A stretch of DNA of 64,000 nucleotides from Aequorivita xiaoshiensis (GCF_022008395.1 NZ_JAIRBB010000001.1:558001-622000), one strand, 5' to 3'; numbered from the stretch's first letter, positions 33,767 to 43,705 are shown. Made by a program: numbers and translations. Notes: generated by a model from the letters alone, not told the origin.

Positions 33767-34564
33767 ATGAAAAAAACTTTACAAATAGCCAATATCATTG
33801 CTTTTTTAGCAACCATTTTTATTAACTATTTTGCCAATACTGGAAAAATGAATGGAACTACAGTAGGAGAGATATCAAATAATATTAATTCCCTGTTAAC
33901 GCCTGCAAGCTATGCGTTTTCAATTTGGGGGATTATTTATTTAATGTTGTTGGGCTTTGTGGTTTACCAGGGTAGAAGTCTTTTTACTAAAGTGAGAGAT
34001 GATCAATTTATATTAGATACAGGTTGGTGGTTTGTAGTATCGTGTCTCGCCAATTGTTTGTGGATTACCTTATGGATTTACGGATATATAAGTTATTCAG
34101 TAATTGCAATTTTTATACTTCTCTTTTCAATTTTGAAAATTGTAGTGAATAACCGCATGGAACTTTGGGATGCTCCAATTTCTGTAATCGCATTTGTTTG
34201 GTGGCCATTTGTATTTTATAGCGGATGGGTTACAATTGCCAGTATCGTAAATGTAGCTGCTTATTTAAAATCTTTAAACTGGGGTGGATGGGGAATAAGT
34301 GAAGTTACTTGGACAGTTATAATGATCGTTATTGCGGGAATAATAAATTTAATAGTTACCTGGAAAAGAAATATGCGTGAGTTTGCTTTGGTTGGAACTT
34401 GGGCCTTAGTAGCTGTAGCTGTTGCAAATTGGGATGAAAACAAAATTGTTGTTTATGTATCGTTATTAGTAGGGATAATACTATTTATAAGTAGTAGCTA
34501 CCACGCATTTATAAACCGTGAAACCAGTCCGATTAATAAGTATAAAGAATATTTAGAGCATTGA
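33767..34564 (+). CDS. TspO/MBR-like tryptophan-rich membrane protein
   Basis: 265 residues from MKKTLQIANII; a longer in-frame start would overlap the PdeM gene and add non-hydrophobic residues. About seven to eight membrane helices, with many tryptophans and the stretch LTPASYAFSIWGIIYLML, which is the TspO/MBR-family signature region. It is longer than the five-helix TspO (about 160 residues), a variant seen in other Bacteroidota. TspO proteins bind tetrapyrroles or other lipophilic ligands; the ligand here is unknown. It starts 11 nt after pdeM and may be co-transcribed. Confidence 0.72.
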   Translation: MKKTLQIANIIAFLATIFINYFANTGKMNGTTVGEISNNINSLLTPASYAFSIWGIIYLMLLGFVVYQGRSLFTKVRDDQFILDTGWWFVVSCLANCLWITLWIYGYISYSVIAIFILLFSILKIVVNNRMELWDAPISVIAFVWWPFVFYSGWVTIASIVNVAAYLKSLNWGGWGISEVTWTVIMIVIAGIINLIVTWKRNMREFALVGTWALVAVAVANWDENKIVVYVSLLVGIILFISSSYHAFINRETSPINKYKEYLEH

Positions 34565-34849
34565 GTTTAATTTATAGAAGTGTAAATATTTTTTAATTTA
34601 AATTATCAATATGTCTTTTATATTGTGATATTTAAAACTAACTGATTCAAACATTGCTAATAATGTTAAAGTTTTTTTCTACTTCCTTTGGAAAATACTG
34701 ATTTTATTGAGCTGATGTATTTTTGCTGATAAAATCACATTTTAATTGTTAAAAAATTTGTTTTATATCTTTTATTTGAGTGAATTTTAGTTTTATTTTG
34801 TATAGATAAATCAAACATTAACTGAATTATTCACTAAATCAAAGTAATC

Positions 34850-37800
34850 ATGAAAAACATTTACAAAATTGTTTTTTCAATGTCCTTATCATTACTTTTC
34901 TTACCTGGACATGTTTCCGCGCAAGAAAAAGATGATATAAAGAAAAGCAATAATCAACAACAAGGATTAGTAGTATTCGATGCTTCTCACTCGTATTCCC
35001 TACAAAATTCGACTACAGTTTTTAAGGATGTTTTAAATCCCTCCCCACAAACTTCCTTTACTACATTAAGACAAGAGCAAGATCATTTAGGTTTTACTCA
35101 TAAAAAAATGCAACAATACCACAAGGGTATAAAAGTTGAATTTGCAACAGTTACATTAAGTAGTAAAAATGGTAAGATTCAAACATTAAGTTCTGCTTAT
35201 TTCCCTATAGAAGATGACTTAAACACCAGCCCATCAATTAGCAGTAATCAAGCTTTAACTAGAGCAATGAGTCATGTGGGTGCTAGTTCCTATTTGTGGC
35301 AAAATCCAACAGAAGCGGCTTTATCTAATTATTCGAAACCTACAGGAGAATTGGTGATTTTACCAGCTCTTGAGAATATTAACAATGCAAATCGCTTAGC
35401 TTATAAATTCGACATTTACGCAACGGCTCCTCTATACAGAGCAGATGTTTATATAGATGCAAATACAGGTCAGTTTATAATGGAAAATAAGCGAATTCAC
35501 CATGCAAACGTACCTGCAACGGGAACTAGTCTTTACAACGGCAATGTATCTTTTACTGCGGATAACGCATCTGGACCTTATCGTTTGCGTCAAACAGCTA
35601 GTGGTGGAGGTATTCAAACTTTTGATTTAAATAATGGCACCAATTATAACAATGCTTCAGATGTAACGAGTAATTCTACAAACTTTACTGGAAATGCTAC
35701 TGGTGTGCAAGCTCATTGGGGTGCCGAAAGCACTTGGAATTATTTCAATCAAAAGCATGGAAGAAACTCTTATAACAATGCAGGTGCAGTTATAAAATCT
35801 TATGTAAGCTATTCTAGTAATTATGTAAACGCTTTTTGGGATGGTAGCCGAATGACGTACGGAGATGGAGATGGAACCAACTATGGTCCATTAGTGTCAT
35901 TAGATATTTGCGGTCACGAAATAACTCACGGTGTTACAGAATATTCAGCGAACCTTGTTTATAGCTACCAATCTGGAGCTTTAAATGAATCGTTTTCAGA
36001 TATTTTTGGAGAATCTATTGAAAAATATGCTTCGGGAACAAACGATTGGTTGATGGGAGACGATATAGGAGCAGGTGGAAGCGGTGGAGCCTTGCGCTCT
36101 ATGAGTAATCCAAATGCTTTTAATGATCCTGATACCTATCAAGGAACCTATTGGCATACAGCATCAAGTGATAATGGAGGAGTTCATATAAATTCTGGAG
36201 TACAGAACTTTTGGTTTTATGTGTTGAGCGTAGGTAAAAGCGGAACTAATGATAAAGGAGACAGCTATAATGTTACAGGAATTGGAATGGATAAGGCAGC
36301 AGCAATTGCATATAGAAACCTTACTGTTTATCTAAATTCTAACTCGCAATATAGCGACGCAAGAAGCGGAGCAATTCAAGCGGCGAAAGATCTTTATGGC
36401 GCTGGAAGTGCAGAAGAAATTGCAACTACAAATGCGTGGTATGCAGTTGGAGTTGGTGCAGCTTACGGCGGTGGCGGCGGAGGTGGTAGCGACTACTGTG
36501 CGTCCCAAGGAAATAATGTAAATGATGAGTATATCAGTAGAGTTCAATTAAACACTATTGACAATGCCTCTGGAGCTCAAAAGTATTCAGATTTTACAAG
36601 CATCTCTACAAACTTACAAGAAGGGGCAACCTACACTATTACTGTTACACCAACTTGGACGGGAACTACATATAACGAAGGGTATGCTGTGTGGATTGAC
36701 TATAATGGAGATAAGGATTTTAACGATGCAGGAGAACTTGTTTGGTCTAAGGCAGCATCAAAAAATACACCTAATAGCGGAACATTTACAGTGCCTTCTG
36801 GAACTGTAGGAGGCGAAACTAGAATGCGTGTTTCTATGAAATACAACGGGATACCAACATCTTGTGAAACATTTAGCTACGGTGAAGTTGAGGATTATAC
36901 CATTAATTTAGGTTCAGCTGGCCCAGATACACAAGCTCCAACAGCACCTACAAGTTTAGCAGCTTCAAATGTAGCGCAAACTACACTTTCACTTTCTTGG
37001 AGTGCATCTACGGATAATGTGGGTGTTACAGGATATGAAGTTTTTCAAGGTAGCTCAAGTTTGGGTACGGTAACTGGAACTTCAGCAAATATTACTGGAT
37101 TATCACCAGATACGGCTTATTCATTTAAAGTACGTTCATTCGATGCTGCTGGAAATAACTCTGGTTATAGCAATACTGTAAATGTAACAACGCTTGCTAA
37201 TGGTACTGTAGAATATTGTAATTCTAAAGGAAACAACTCTAATTATGAGTGGATTGACCTTGTGAAACTGAATAATTTAAACAATCCGTCAGGAAATGAT
37301 GGTGGTTACAAAGACAACACGAATATGTCTGCAAATGTGCCCTATGGCTCAAATACAATTCAAATAAGTGCAGGGTTCTCTAGTAGAGGTTATACTGAAT
37401 ATTGGAAAATTTGGATTGATTACAACCAGAATGGAACTTTCGATTCTAATGAACTTGCGGTAAGCGGTTCATCTAGAAGTAGCGGAACCTTAAGCGGAAC
37501 TTTTAATGTGCCGTCTACAGCGCTTGCAGGACCAACAAGAATGCGTGTTTCTATGAAATACAATAGCTCACAAACTGCTTGTGAAACATTTAGTTATGGT
37601 GAGGTGGAAGATTATACTGTGGTAATTGGAGCAAATGGTGTAGCACCGCAAGGGTTTAATGGTGGTGACTCTGTTTCCTCTAATATAGCGCTATATCCAA
37701 ACCCAGTTAAACACTATCTAAACATTGCATTATTAGACGCAGTAGGTAAAGATTATGTAATCTATAATGTTATGGGGCAAGTAGTAGGTAAGGGAGCATT

Positions 37801-37900
37801 TACTGAAAACTTAGATGTTTCTTCCTTACAAAACGGAGTTTATATGTTAGAAATAAACACCGAAAACTCAAAAATGATGAAACGATTTGTCAAGGAGTAA
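34850..37900 (+). CDS. Secreted M4 (thermolysin-family) metalloprotease with GEVED, FnIII and T9SS tail
   Basis: 1016 residues. Signal peptide (1-25); FTP propeptide-like region (about 45-200); M4 catalytic domain with zinc site HEITH (356-360), third ligand E380 in NESFSDIFGE, and catalytic H446 in GGVHINSG; a glycine linker near 545; a GEVED domain (about 550-690), a fibronectin III domain (about 692-780), a second GEVED domain (about 785-925); and a T9SS type A tail ending MMKRFVKE. The two GEVED domains end alike (FSYGEVEDYT). It should be exported by Sec, activated outside, and anchored or released through the type IX system. A terminator follows at once. Confidence 0.94.
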   Translation: MKNIYKIVFSMSLSLLFLPGHVSAQEKDDIKKSNNQQQGLVVFDASHSYSLQNSTTVFKDVLNPSPQTSFTTLRQEQDHLGFTHKKMQQYHKGIKVEFATVTLSSKNGKIQTLSSAYFPIEDDLNTSPSISSNQALTRAMSHVGASSYLWQNPTEAALSNYSKPTGELVILPALENINNANRLAYKFDIYATAPLYRADVYIDANTGQFIMENKRIHHANVPATGTSLYNGNVSFTADNASGPYRLRQTASGGGIQTFDLNNGTNYNNASDVTSNSTNFTGNATGVQAHWGAESTWNYFNQKHGRNSYNNAGAVIKSYVSYSSNYVNAFWDGSRMTYGDGDGTNYGPLVSLDICGHEITHGVTEYSANLVYSYQSGALNESFSDIFGESIEKYASGTNDWLMGDDIGAGGSGGALRSMSNPNAFNDPDTYQGTYWHTASSDNGGVHINSGVQNFWFYVLSVGKSGTNDKGDSYNVTGIGMDKAAAIAYRNLTVYLNSNSQYSDARSGAIQAAKDLYGAGSAEEIATTNAWYAVGVGAAYGGGGGGGSDYCASQGNNVNDEYISRVQLNTIDNASGAQKYSDFTSISTNLQEGATYTITVTPTWTGTTYNEGYAVWIDYNGDKDFNDAGELVWSKAASKNTPNSGTFTVPSGTVGGETRMRVSMKYNGIPTSCETFSYGEVEDYTINLGSAGPDTQAPTAPTSLAASNVAQTTLSLSWSASTDNVGVTGYEVFQGSSSLGTVTGTSANITGLSPDTAYSFKVRSFDAAGNNSGYSNTVNVTTLANGTVEYCNSKGNNSNYEWIDLVKLNNLNNPSGNDGGYKDNTNMSANVPYGSNTIQISAGFSSRGYTEYWKIWIDYNQNGTFDSNELAVSGSSRSSGTLSGTFNVPSTALAGPTRMRVSMKYNSSQTACETFSYGEVEDYTVVIGANGVAPQGFNGGDSVSSNIALYPNPVKHYLNIALLDAVGKDYVIYNVMGQVVGKGAFTENLDVSSLQNGVYMLEINTENSKMMKRFVKE

Positions 37901-37920
37901 GTATTTTTTTCATTAACAAA

Positions 37921-37950
37921 GAGGCCCGGTTCAAACTTGAATCGGGCCTC
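37921..37950. terminator. Terminator between the M4 protease and the convergent lipoprotein gene
   Basis: GAGGCCCG and CGGGCCTC form an 8-bp GC-rich stem extended inside by TTCAA/TTGAA. It lies between convergent genes and probably serves both. Confidence 0.85.
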
Positions 37951-37972
37951 TATTTATTATGTATTTTAATAC

Positions 37973-38389
37973 TTATAGTGGTGCTCCCACTTGTATATCA
38001 CATCTATGGCCTGGTTGTCCGTGAGGAGGGTTTATTTTCCCTTCACCAGATGCCTGAATAGGGCTTGTAGAGTTTGTGTTCATTGGCTTAGCTTTTATTG
38101 TACTAGATCCAGTGCCGTTTAAAGGTGCGCCAACAGGAATTGTACAATCATGCCCTGGTTGTCCGTGAGGTGGATTAACAGCTAAATTCCCGCCTGTATT
38201 TGTTGATCCCTGAGTTTGCTTGGGAGCTACATTCTGTAGGGCTTGCTTCTTTTGTTCAAGTGTAACTTCTTGTGGAGTTTGTGTTGTACTCTCAGTCTTA
38301 GTTTCTTTATCATTACAAGAAACAAATAATAATGCTGAAGCAGCGAATAAGGTTAGAAATGATTTTGATTTAATTTTTGAAAATAACAT
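37973..38389 (-). CDS. Lipoprotein with duplicated NPPHGQPGHxC motif
   Basis: 138 residues: signal peptide and lipobox LLFVSC (cysteine 25), then a Q/T/S-rich linker, and two copies of a 19-residue motif, NPPHGQPGHDCTIPVGAPL (72-90) and NPPHGQPGHRCDIQVGAPL (120-138), the second being the very C-terminus. Similar short HGxPGHxCDIxVGAPL proteins occur widely in Flavobacteriia from memory, with no known function. Each repeat has two histidines and one cysteine, so metal binding is an idea only. Confidence 0.75.
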   Translation of the reverse strand: MLFSKIKSKSFLTLFAASALLFVSCNDKETKTESTTQTPQEVTLEQKKQALQNVAPKQTQGSTNTGGNLAVNPPHGQPGHDCTIPVGAPLNGTGSSTIKAKPMNTNSTSPIQASGEGKINPPHGQPGHRCDIQVGAPL

Positions 38390-38477
38390 ACTTCTCTTCT
38401 TGTTTAATTTATGACCGCTAAAACTACAAAAAATTACATAGAATCACTCGTAGTAGATTACAGATCAATTTTTAAAG

Positions 38478-39191
38478 CTATACGGAGAGTATTTCATCCT
38501 TAGTTAAAATCTCTTCATTTCTGAGTTTTAAAAAAATTTGAGCAACTGCAATAGTATCTTTTTCACAGTAAACGATTATTCTGTCAATGTCTTTTTCTTC
38601 ATAATATACACTACCCACTTGGCTGCCGTCGATGTCGTCTTTGGGTGAAGGTATTCCCAATACGTGCGTCATTAATTTTAGTGAAGTAAAAGTTTTATAA
38701 TCCCCAAACTTCCATAGTTCTAGCGTATCTAGGTGAGGAACTTCCCAGGGCTTTTTCCCAAAAAGGTCAAGTTTATATGGAATTTCAATTCCGTTAATTA
38801 TCATTCGTCTAGCAATATACGGGAAGTCGAATTCTTTTCCATTATGAGCACAAAGTAGATGATTAGGTTTGTTAAAATGTGTGTTTAGAAGGTTTTTAAA
38901 GTCTTTTAAAATCTTTAATTCATCTCCATGAAAACTGGTAACTCGAAAATTTCTAGTGTCACCTTTAAGCACAAAATATCCAACTGAAATACAGACTATT
39001 TTACCAAATTCAGCCCAAATGCCTGCTCGATCATAAAATTCTTCGGCTGAAATTTCATCTTTTCGTTGATATTTGCTTTTAAGATCCCACAGTAATTTTG
39101 TAGTATCATCAAGCTCATCATAATATTGATGCTGAGGTACGGTTTCAATATCCAAAAACAGGATGTTTTCTAAATTAATGCGCTTTATCAT
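38478..39191 (-). CDS. PolB-related 3'-5' exonuclease (DEDD superfamily)
   Basis: 237 residues. The three exonuclease motifs are visible: LFLDIETVPQ (D-x-E), CAHNGKEFDFPYIARR, and the last acidic site in YCEKDTIAVAQIF (Y-x3-D type). This matches the stand-alone proofreading-type exonucleases related to DNA polymerase B. Its target is unknown; a repair role is likely. Single gene downstream of serS on the same strand. Confidence 0.85.
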   Translation of the reverse strand: MIKRINLENILFLDIETVPQHQYYDELDDTTKLLWDLKSKYQRKDEISAEEFYDRAGIWAEFGKIVCISVGYFVLKGDTRNFRVTSFHGDELKILKDFKNLLNTHFNKPNHLLCAHNGKEFDFPYIARRMIINGIEIPYKLDLFGKKPWEVPHLDTLELWKFGDYKTFTSLKLMTHVLGIPSPKDDIDGSQVGSVYYEEKDIDRIIVYCEKDTIAVAQIFLKLRNEEILTKDEILSV

Positions 39192-39321
39192 AATCCGGAG
39201 GTTTATCTCTAATCCTTCTTTAAAGCTACAAAAAATTAAAATCTTTCACTATAAAACAAATGTAGCTGCGATACATTCACCTATCGCAGCTACACTTATA
39301 AATTAGATTGTTGAAGTCTTT

Positions 39322-40593
39322 TTAGTCAATCATGTCAAACCCACAATAAGGAACTAAAACTTCTGGAATTCTAATTCCATCTGCTGTTTGGTAGTTTTCA
39401 AGAATACCTGCCAGTACGCGAGGAAGGGCTAAAGAGCTTCCATTTAATGTGTGTACAAGTTTGTTTTTACCATCAGAATCTTTAAATCGAAGCTTTAATC
39501 TATTTGCTTGGAATGTTTCAAAGTTTGATACTGAAGAGATCTCCAACCATCTATCTTGTGCCGTTGAAAACACTTCAAAATCATAGGTAAGGGCAGAAGT
39601 GAAACCTAAGTCACCACCACATAATCTAAGGATTCTATACGGTAATTTTAGTTCGCGAAGAATATCTTGCACGTGTTCTACCATACCATCTAAAGCCTTA
39701 TAAGAATTATCTGGATGTTCAACGCGTACAAGCTCTACCTTGTCAAATTGGTGTAGGCGATTTAGTCCGCGAACGTGAGCACCATAACTTCCAGCTTCTC
39801 TTCGGAAACAAGGGGTGTAGCTTGTACAAGTAATTGGTAAATCTGAATTGTTTAATAAATCTCCTCTAAAGAGATTTGTAATCGGAACTTCGGATGTAGG
39901 AATTAAATAAAGATCATCAACCCCTACATGATACATTTGCCCTTCTTTGTCTGGTAATTGCCCAGTTCCGTACCCAGATGCCTCATTTACTAAAAGTGGT
40001 ACTTGGTATTCGGTGTAACCAGCTTTAGTGTTCTTATCAAGGAAGTAAGTAATAAGAGCACGTTGTAAACGAGCGCCTTTTCCTTTATACACAGGGAAGC
40101 CTGCTCCGGTTACTTTCACGCCAAGTTCGAAGTCTATTAAATCGTATTTTTTTGCCAACTCCCAATGGGGTAAGGCACCTTCATGAAGAGTTGGAACCTC
40201 ACCTTCTTTAAAAATTTCTTCGTTGTCATTTTCATCAGTTCCAGCGGGAACCAAATCGTTTGGAATATTTGGAAGTGTAAATAATAACTCTTGCAACTTT
40301 TCGGCAGCAATAAGCATTTTCTCATTCAATTGCTTAGACGATTCTTTTAAAGCAACTGTTTTTGCTTTTAACTCATTTGCTTTTTGAACTTCTCCGCTTT
40401 GAAAAAGTTTTCCAATCTCTTTAGAATAGGAGTTGCTCTGTGCCAAAACATCATCTAACTGCGCTTGTGTAGCACGGCGCTCTTCATCATAGGTCAATAC
40501 CTCTTCTAATGTTGAAGTTGCATCAATGCCACGTTTAGCAAGTGCTTGGATATACTTTTCTTTGTTTTCGCGAATGTCGGTTACTTGTAGCAT
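39322..40593 (-). CDS. serS: Seryl-tRNA synthetase
   Basis: 423 residues, standard length. An N-terminal tRNA-binding coiled coil (about 30-105) is followed by the class II catalytic core: motif 2 CFRREAGSYGAHVRGLNRLH and motif 3 GSSLALPRVLAGILEN are intact. It charges tRNA-Ser with serine. Same strand as the exonuclease but 130 nt away. Confidence 0.97.
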   Translation of the reverse strand: MLQVTDIRENKEKYIQALAKRGIDATSTLEEVLTYDEERRATQAQLDDVLAQSNSYSKEIGKLFQSGEVQKANELKAKTVALKESSKQLNEKMLIAAEKLQELLFTLPNIPNDLVPAGTDENDNEEIFKEGEVPTLHEGALPHWELAKKYDLIDFELGVKVTGAGFPVYKGKGARLQRALITYFLDKNTKAGYTEYQVPLLVNEASGYGTGQLPDKEGQMYHVGVDDLYLIPTSEVPITNLFRGDLLNNSDLPITCTSYTPCFRREAGSYGAHVRGLNRLHQFDKVELVRVEHPDNSYKALDGMVEHVQDILRELKLPYRILRLCGGDLGFTSALTYDFEVFSTAQDRWLEISSVSNFETFQANRLKLRFKDSDGKNKLVHTLNGSSLALPRVLAGILENYQTADGIRIPEVLVPYCGFDMID

Positions 40594-40749
40594 ATTCTTT
40601 AATATATTTTGAATTGGCTAAGTTACAACAGACTCAAAAGGTTTTCAAATGCTTTGTGGTCTTTATTTATAAAAATGAAGATTTAACTGTGATTTAGAAT
40701 GGAATTAAAAGCTTCACTTGCTAAGGTTAGATTTCAATAAGTAAATAAC

Positions 40750-42084
40750 CTAAGGAGTTTTACGTTTAGTAAATCCTTCGGGAGAAGGTAAAATCCATTC
40801 ACTATGCTTAAATGGCTGCCATTTTTCAGCTGCAATGTCGATACTTGGGTCTGTAAATTGGTGAAATGGACCATAATTCACCCGCACTTTAGCATCTAGA
40901 TAAACCGCTACGTCCCTTCCCTTTTCGGCTTCAACCTGCTTAATTTTTTGCGCTAACTGCCACATGATATCAGGTTTTGTGGCAACTGAAGCCTGTTGCT
41001 TAAGCCCTAAAAGGCTTTGATGGTCATAAAGCTCTCTTTTTCCATTTTCTTTGTCTTTCACATATACCTTCAACATTCCACCTTTTGAGCGTAACATCAT
41101 TCTCCAACTTAACCGGTGCCCTTCTTCTGTCCAAAGCACATCGTCTTTAAAAAACCAATGACGCAATGGTAGCCCAAGTTGGAAAAGGAAATAAACAGAG
41201 AATGCACCAACAATTAGATGTTTGTTTTTAGGAATAATCACCTCGTTGGCAGGGTATAATTTTTTATTCGGAAGAAATATTCTATGAAGTGTTTCTTTAG
41301 AGAAGAAAAACAAAGCAAAGGAAATCGACATATAAGGGAAAATTCCAATCTGAAATACGATTGAATTAAATAGATGAAAAAACACAGATATTGCAAACCC
41401 TAATAACCGTGTGCGTTTCCATAGCATTAACGGAACGATAAGCAAATCGAATAATATACCTGTGTACGTAATTGCCCAATGCACCCAGTCTTGCTGTAAA
41501 AAGTCGCCAATGAGCCAATAATCACTTTTACTATTCATTAAAAGAGATGCCAATGAAGCGTCAAGCCAATCGGGATAAAGTTTTGCAACGGAAGCGAAAG
41601 TGTAAACTATCCAAACTTGAAGAATTAACACTAATAATACCCAACGAGGCATTGAAGGAGACTTTTGGGAAAGGTTTCTTTCTGCATCTAATGAAAACCA
41701 TCGGTTCGCTGGCAGAAAGGCCATAATCCAACACAACAACATCATTAAATAGTAGTGATTATTGTAGTTAGACTTTTGCATCAAATAAACTGCAGTCCAC
41801 ATTATAGCATAAGCTAACATACTCACGCGGTATTTGTACCCAAGCATTACCCCAATGCCGAAAATACCCATTACCACGAAGTAGAAGTACATAAAATCTC
41901 CTTGCAGGTATTGCAGAAAATCAAAACCTATAAAATTGAAAGTAAATGGAGGTTCTACCAAAGTACGACGAACCCAACCTGTAGCAATAGCTCCGAAAGC
42001 CTCAACGGTAATTAAAAAGCCAAACACTGCTCTAAATAGAACAAGACTTATGTTGTCTATTTGTTTGAACAGAAGTTTATTCAC
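40750..42084 (-). CDS. HTTM-domain membrane protein (vitamin K-dependent carboxylase-like)
   Basis: 444 residues. About eight to nine membrane helices in the first 300 residues, with RWFSLDAERNL between helices, match the HTTM domain shared with vitamin K-dependent gamma-carboxylase. The soluble C-terminal part contains FKDDVLWTEEGHRLSWRMML, a highly conserved stretch in bacterial members. Enzyme activity is unproven in most bacterial homologues. The start overlaps ribF by 8 nt, so it is translationally coupled to FAD synthesis. Confidence 0.8.
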   Translation of the reverse strand: MNKLLFKQIDNISLVLFRAVFGFLITVEAFGAIATGWVRRTLVEPPFTFNFIGFDFLQYLQGDFMYFYFVVMGIFGIGVMLGYKYRVSMLAYAIMWTAVYLMQKSNYNNHYYLMMLLCWIMAFLPANRWFSLDAERNLSQKSPSMPRWVLLVLILQVWIVYTFASVAKLYPDWLDASLASLLMNSKSDYWLIGDFLQQDWVHWAITYTGILFDLLIVPLMLWKRTRLLGFAISVFFHLFNSIVFQIGIFPYMSISFALFFFSKETLHRIFLPNKKLYPANEVIIPKNKHLIVGAFSVYFLFQLGLPLRHWFFKDDVLWTEEGHRLSWRMMLRSKGGMLKVYVKDKENGKRELYDHQSLLGLKQQASVATKPDIMWQLAQKIKQVEAEKGRDVAVYLDAKVRVNYGPFHQFTDPSIDIAAEKWQPFKHSEWILPSPEGFTKRKTP

Positions 42085-43009
42085 GTTGGTTTAAAAATTG
42101 AATTGCTTTTTTTTCATCTTTTTCTATCTCTTGCCTTAATTCTTCAATTGAATCGAAAGTTTCTTCGTCTCGAATGTGTTTTAAAAATTCGATAGTAATT
42201 TCTTCCCCGTATAAGTCTTTGTTGAAGTTTAAGAAATGTGTTTCTATCGTTCTTTTTTTTCCGCCAACCGTAGGATTTGTGCCAATACTGGTTATTCCAT
42301 ATATTTTTTTGCCTTCAATTATAGACGCTACTACATAAACTCCATTTTTGGGAATGAGCTTATATTTTTCTTTTAATTTTAGGTTGGCTGTAGGGTAGTT
42401 TATAGTTCGACCTAAGGCTTTACCTTTTTCAATATCACCAGTAAGCAAATAATTATATCCTAAATAGCTGTTGGCAGTTTCAATATCTCCCGCATTTAAA
42501 GCATTTCTTATTTTTGTAGAGCTGATGGTTACATCATCTAATTCTTTTGCAGAGATCTCTTCAACTTCAAATCCGTAAGTTAATCCAAATTCCTTTAGGT
42601 TTTCAATATTTGCTGTTCTATTTCTTCCGAAACGATGATCGTAGCCTATGATTATTTTTTTGGCTTTCAGTCCGTTAACCAAAATATCTCTAACATATTC
42701 TAAGGCAGTTAACCGTGAAAACGCATGGGTAAATTGATGGATTACCAAATGTTCAAGACCTGTTTTTTCGAGTAATTGAGCGCGTTCTTCAATTGTATTT
42801 AACAAGCTTATTTCTGAATGTTGTTGAAGTACCATTCGAGGATGCGGGAAAAATGTAAGAACCACCGAGTCTAAATCTTCTTTTTTGCCAGTTTCCACCA
42901 ATCGTTTTAGAATAGCCGAATGCCCGATATGAACACCATCAAAGGTGCCTATTGTTACCACACTATGGCGGTCGCTCTTAAAAGTTGAAGCAGAGGTGTA
43001 TTTCTTCAA
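42077..43009 (-). CDS. ribF: Bifunctional riboflavin kinase / FAD synthetase
   Basis: 310 residues. The N-terminal FAD synthetase domain has the nucleotidyltransferase signature TIGTFDGVHIGHSAIL and GYDHRFGRNR; the C-terminal flavokinase domain has GKALGRTINYPTANL and NPTVGG. It makes FMN and then FAD from riboflavin. It sits 2 nt after pth and overlaps the HTTM gene, giving a pth-ribF-HTTM unit. Confidence 0.96.
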   Translation of the reverse strand: MKKYTSASTFKSDRHSVVTIGTFDGVHIGHSAILKRLVETGKKEDLDSVVLTFFPHPRMVLQQHSEISLLNTIEERAQLLEKTGLEHLVIHQFTHAFSRLTALEYVRDILVNGLKAKKIIIGYDHRFGRNRTANIENLKEFGLTYGFEVEEISAKELDDVTISSTKIRNALNAGDIETANSYLGYNYLLTGDIEKGKALGRTINYPTANLKLKEKYKLIPKNGVYVVASIIEGKKIYGITSIGTNPTVGGKKRTIETHFLNFNKDLYGEEITIEFLKHIRDEETFDSIEELRQEIEKDEKKAIQFLNQRE

Positions 43010-43011
43010 AA

Positions 43012-43647
43012 TTATTTTCCGTTAAAGGTATTCATAGTTATATTCATTCCAGCAAGTGCAAAAGACTCAATTGCTTTACAACCTATTTCTAATCGTTCCG
43101 GTAGTGATTTTTTTTCTTCTTCATCCCATTCTCCTAAGACGTAGTCTATTTGTTTTCCTTTCGAGAATGCATCGCTAATTCCAAATCGGAAACGGTTGTA
43201 ATTGGTTGTTTGTAGGGTGTTTTGTATGTCTTTCAATCCATTATGCCCACCATCACTACCTTTCGTTTTAATTCGAATTGTACCGAAAGCTAAATTTAGG
43301 TCGTCGGTAATTACCAGCATATTTTCTAAGGGAATCTTTTCATGATGAAGCCAGTAATTTACAGCTTTTCCACTAAGATTCATAAAAGTGCTAGGTTTCA
43401 GAAAAATAAATGTTCGTCCCTTTAATTTGTGTGAAGTAATATCTCCCAATTTTGCTGTTTCCCAAGTAAGGGAGTTTTTCTCTGCATAAAAATCGAGTAA
43501 TTTAAACCCGATATTATGACGAGTATTTGCATATTTTGGACCAATATTTCCTAGGCCTACAATAAGGAATTTTTTCATAGGATCTGTTTCTTCTGAAATA
43601 GTATTGTGTTCTCTACTTGAAAAGAACTTTTTAATAATAGAAAGCAT
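43012..43647 (-). CDS. pth: Peptidyl-tRNA hydrolase
   Basis: 211 residues from the first ATG; an internal start at 43578 (MKKFLIVGLGNIG) would give 188, the usual length. It frees tRNA from dropped-off peptidyl-tRNA. GLGNIGPKYANTRHNIGF contains the catalytic histidine region, and FLKPSTFMNLSGKAV, DDLNLAFG and GSDGGHNGL are intact. The N-terminal extension (a basic SIIKKFFSS then acidic residues) occurs in other flavobacteria, so I keep the longer form with modest certainty. Confidence 0.92.
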   Translation of the reverse strand: MLSIIKKFFSSREHNTISEETDPMKKFLIVGLGNIGPKYANTRHNIGFKLLDFYAEKNSLTWETAKLGDITSHKLKGRTFIFLKPSTFMNLSGKAVNYWLHHEKIPLENMLVITDDLNLAFGTIRIKTKGSDGGHNGLKDIQNTLQTTNYNRFRFGISDAFSKGKQIDYVLGEWDEEEKKSLPERLEIGCKAIESFALAGMNITMNTFNGK

Positions 43648-43677
43648 CTTTTTTAAAAATCTTTGGTAAAAATAAAA

Positions 43678-43705
43678 AAAGCACCCTGATTTAACAGGAT
43701 GCTTT
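43678..43705 (-). terminator. Terminator of rplY
   Basis: AAAGCACCCTG and CAGGATGCTTT pair with one mismatch; on the minus strand the hairpin is followed by a run of seven T residues. It lies between rplY and pth. Confidence 0.82.

Noticed and set aside
42077-42084. Frameshift between the HTTM and ribF genes
   Set aside because: The 8-nt overlap joins two complete proteins with proper ends; it is ordinary translational coupling.
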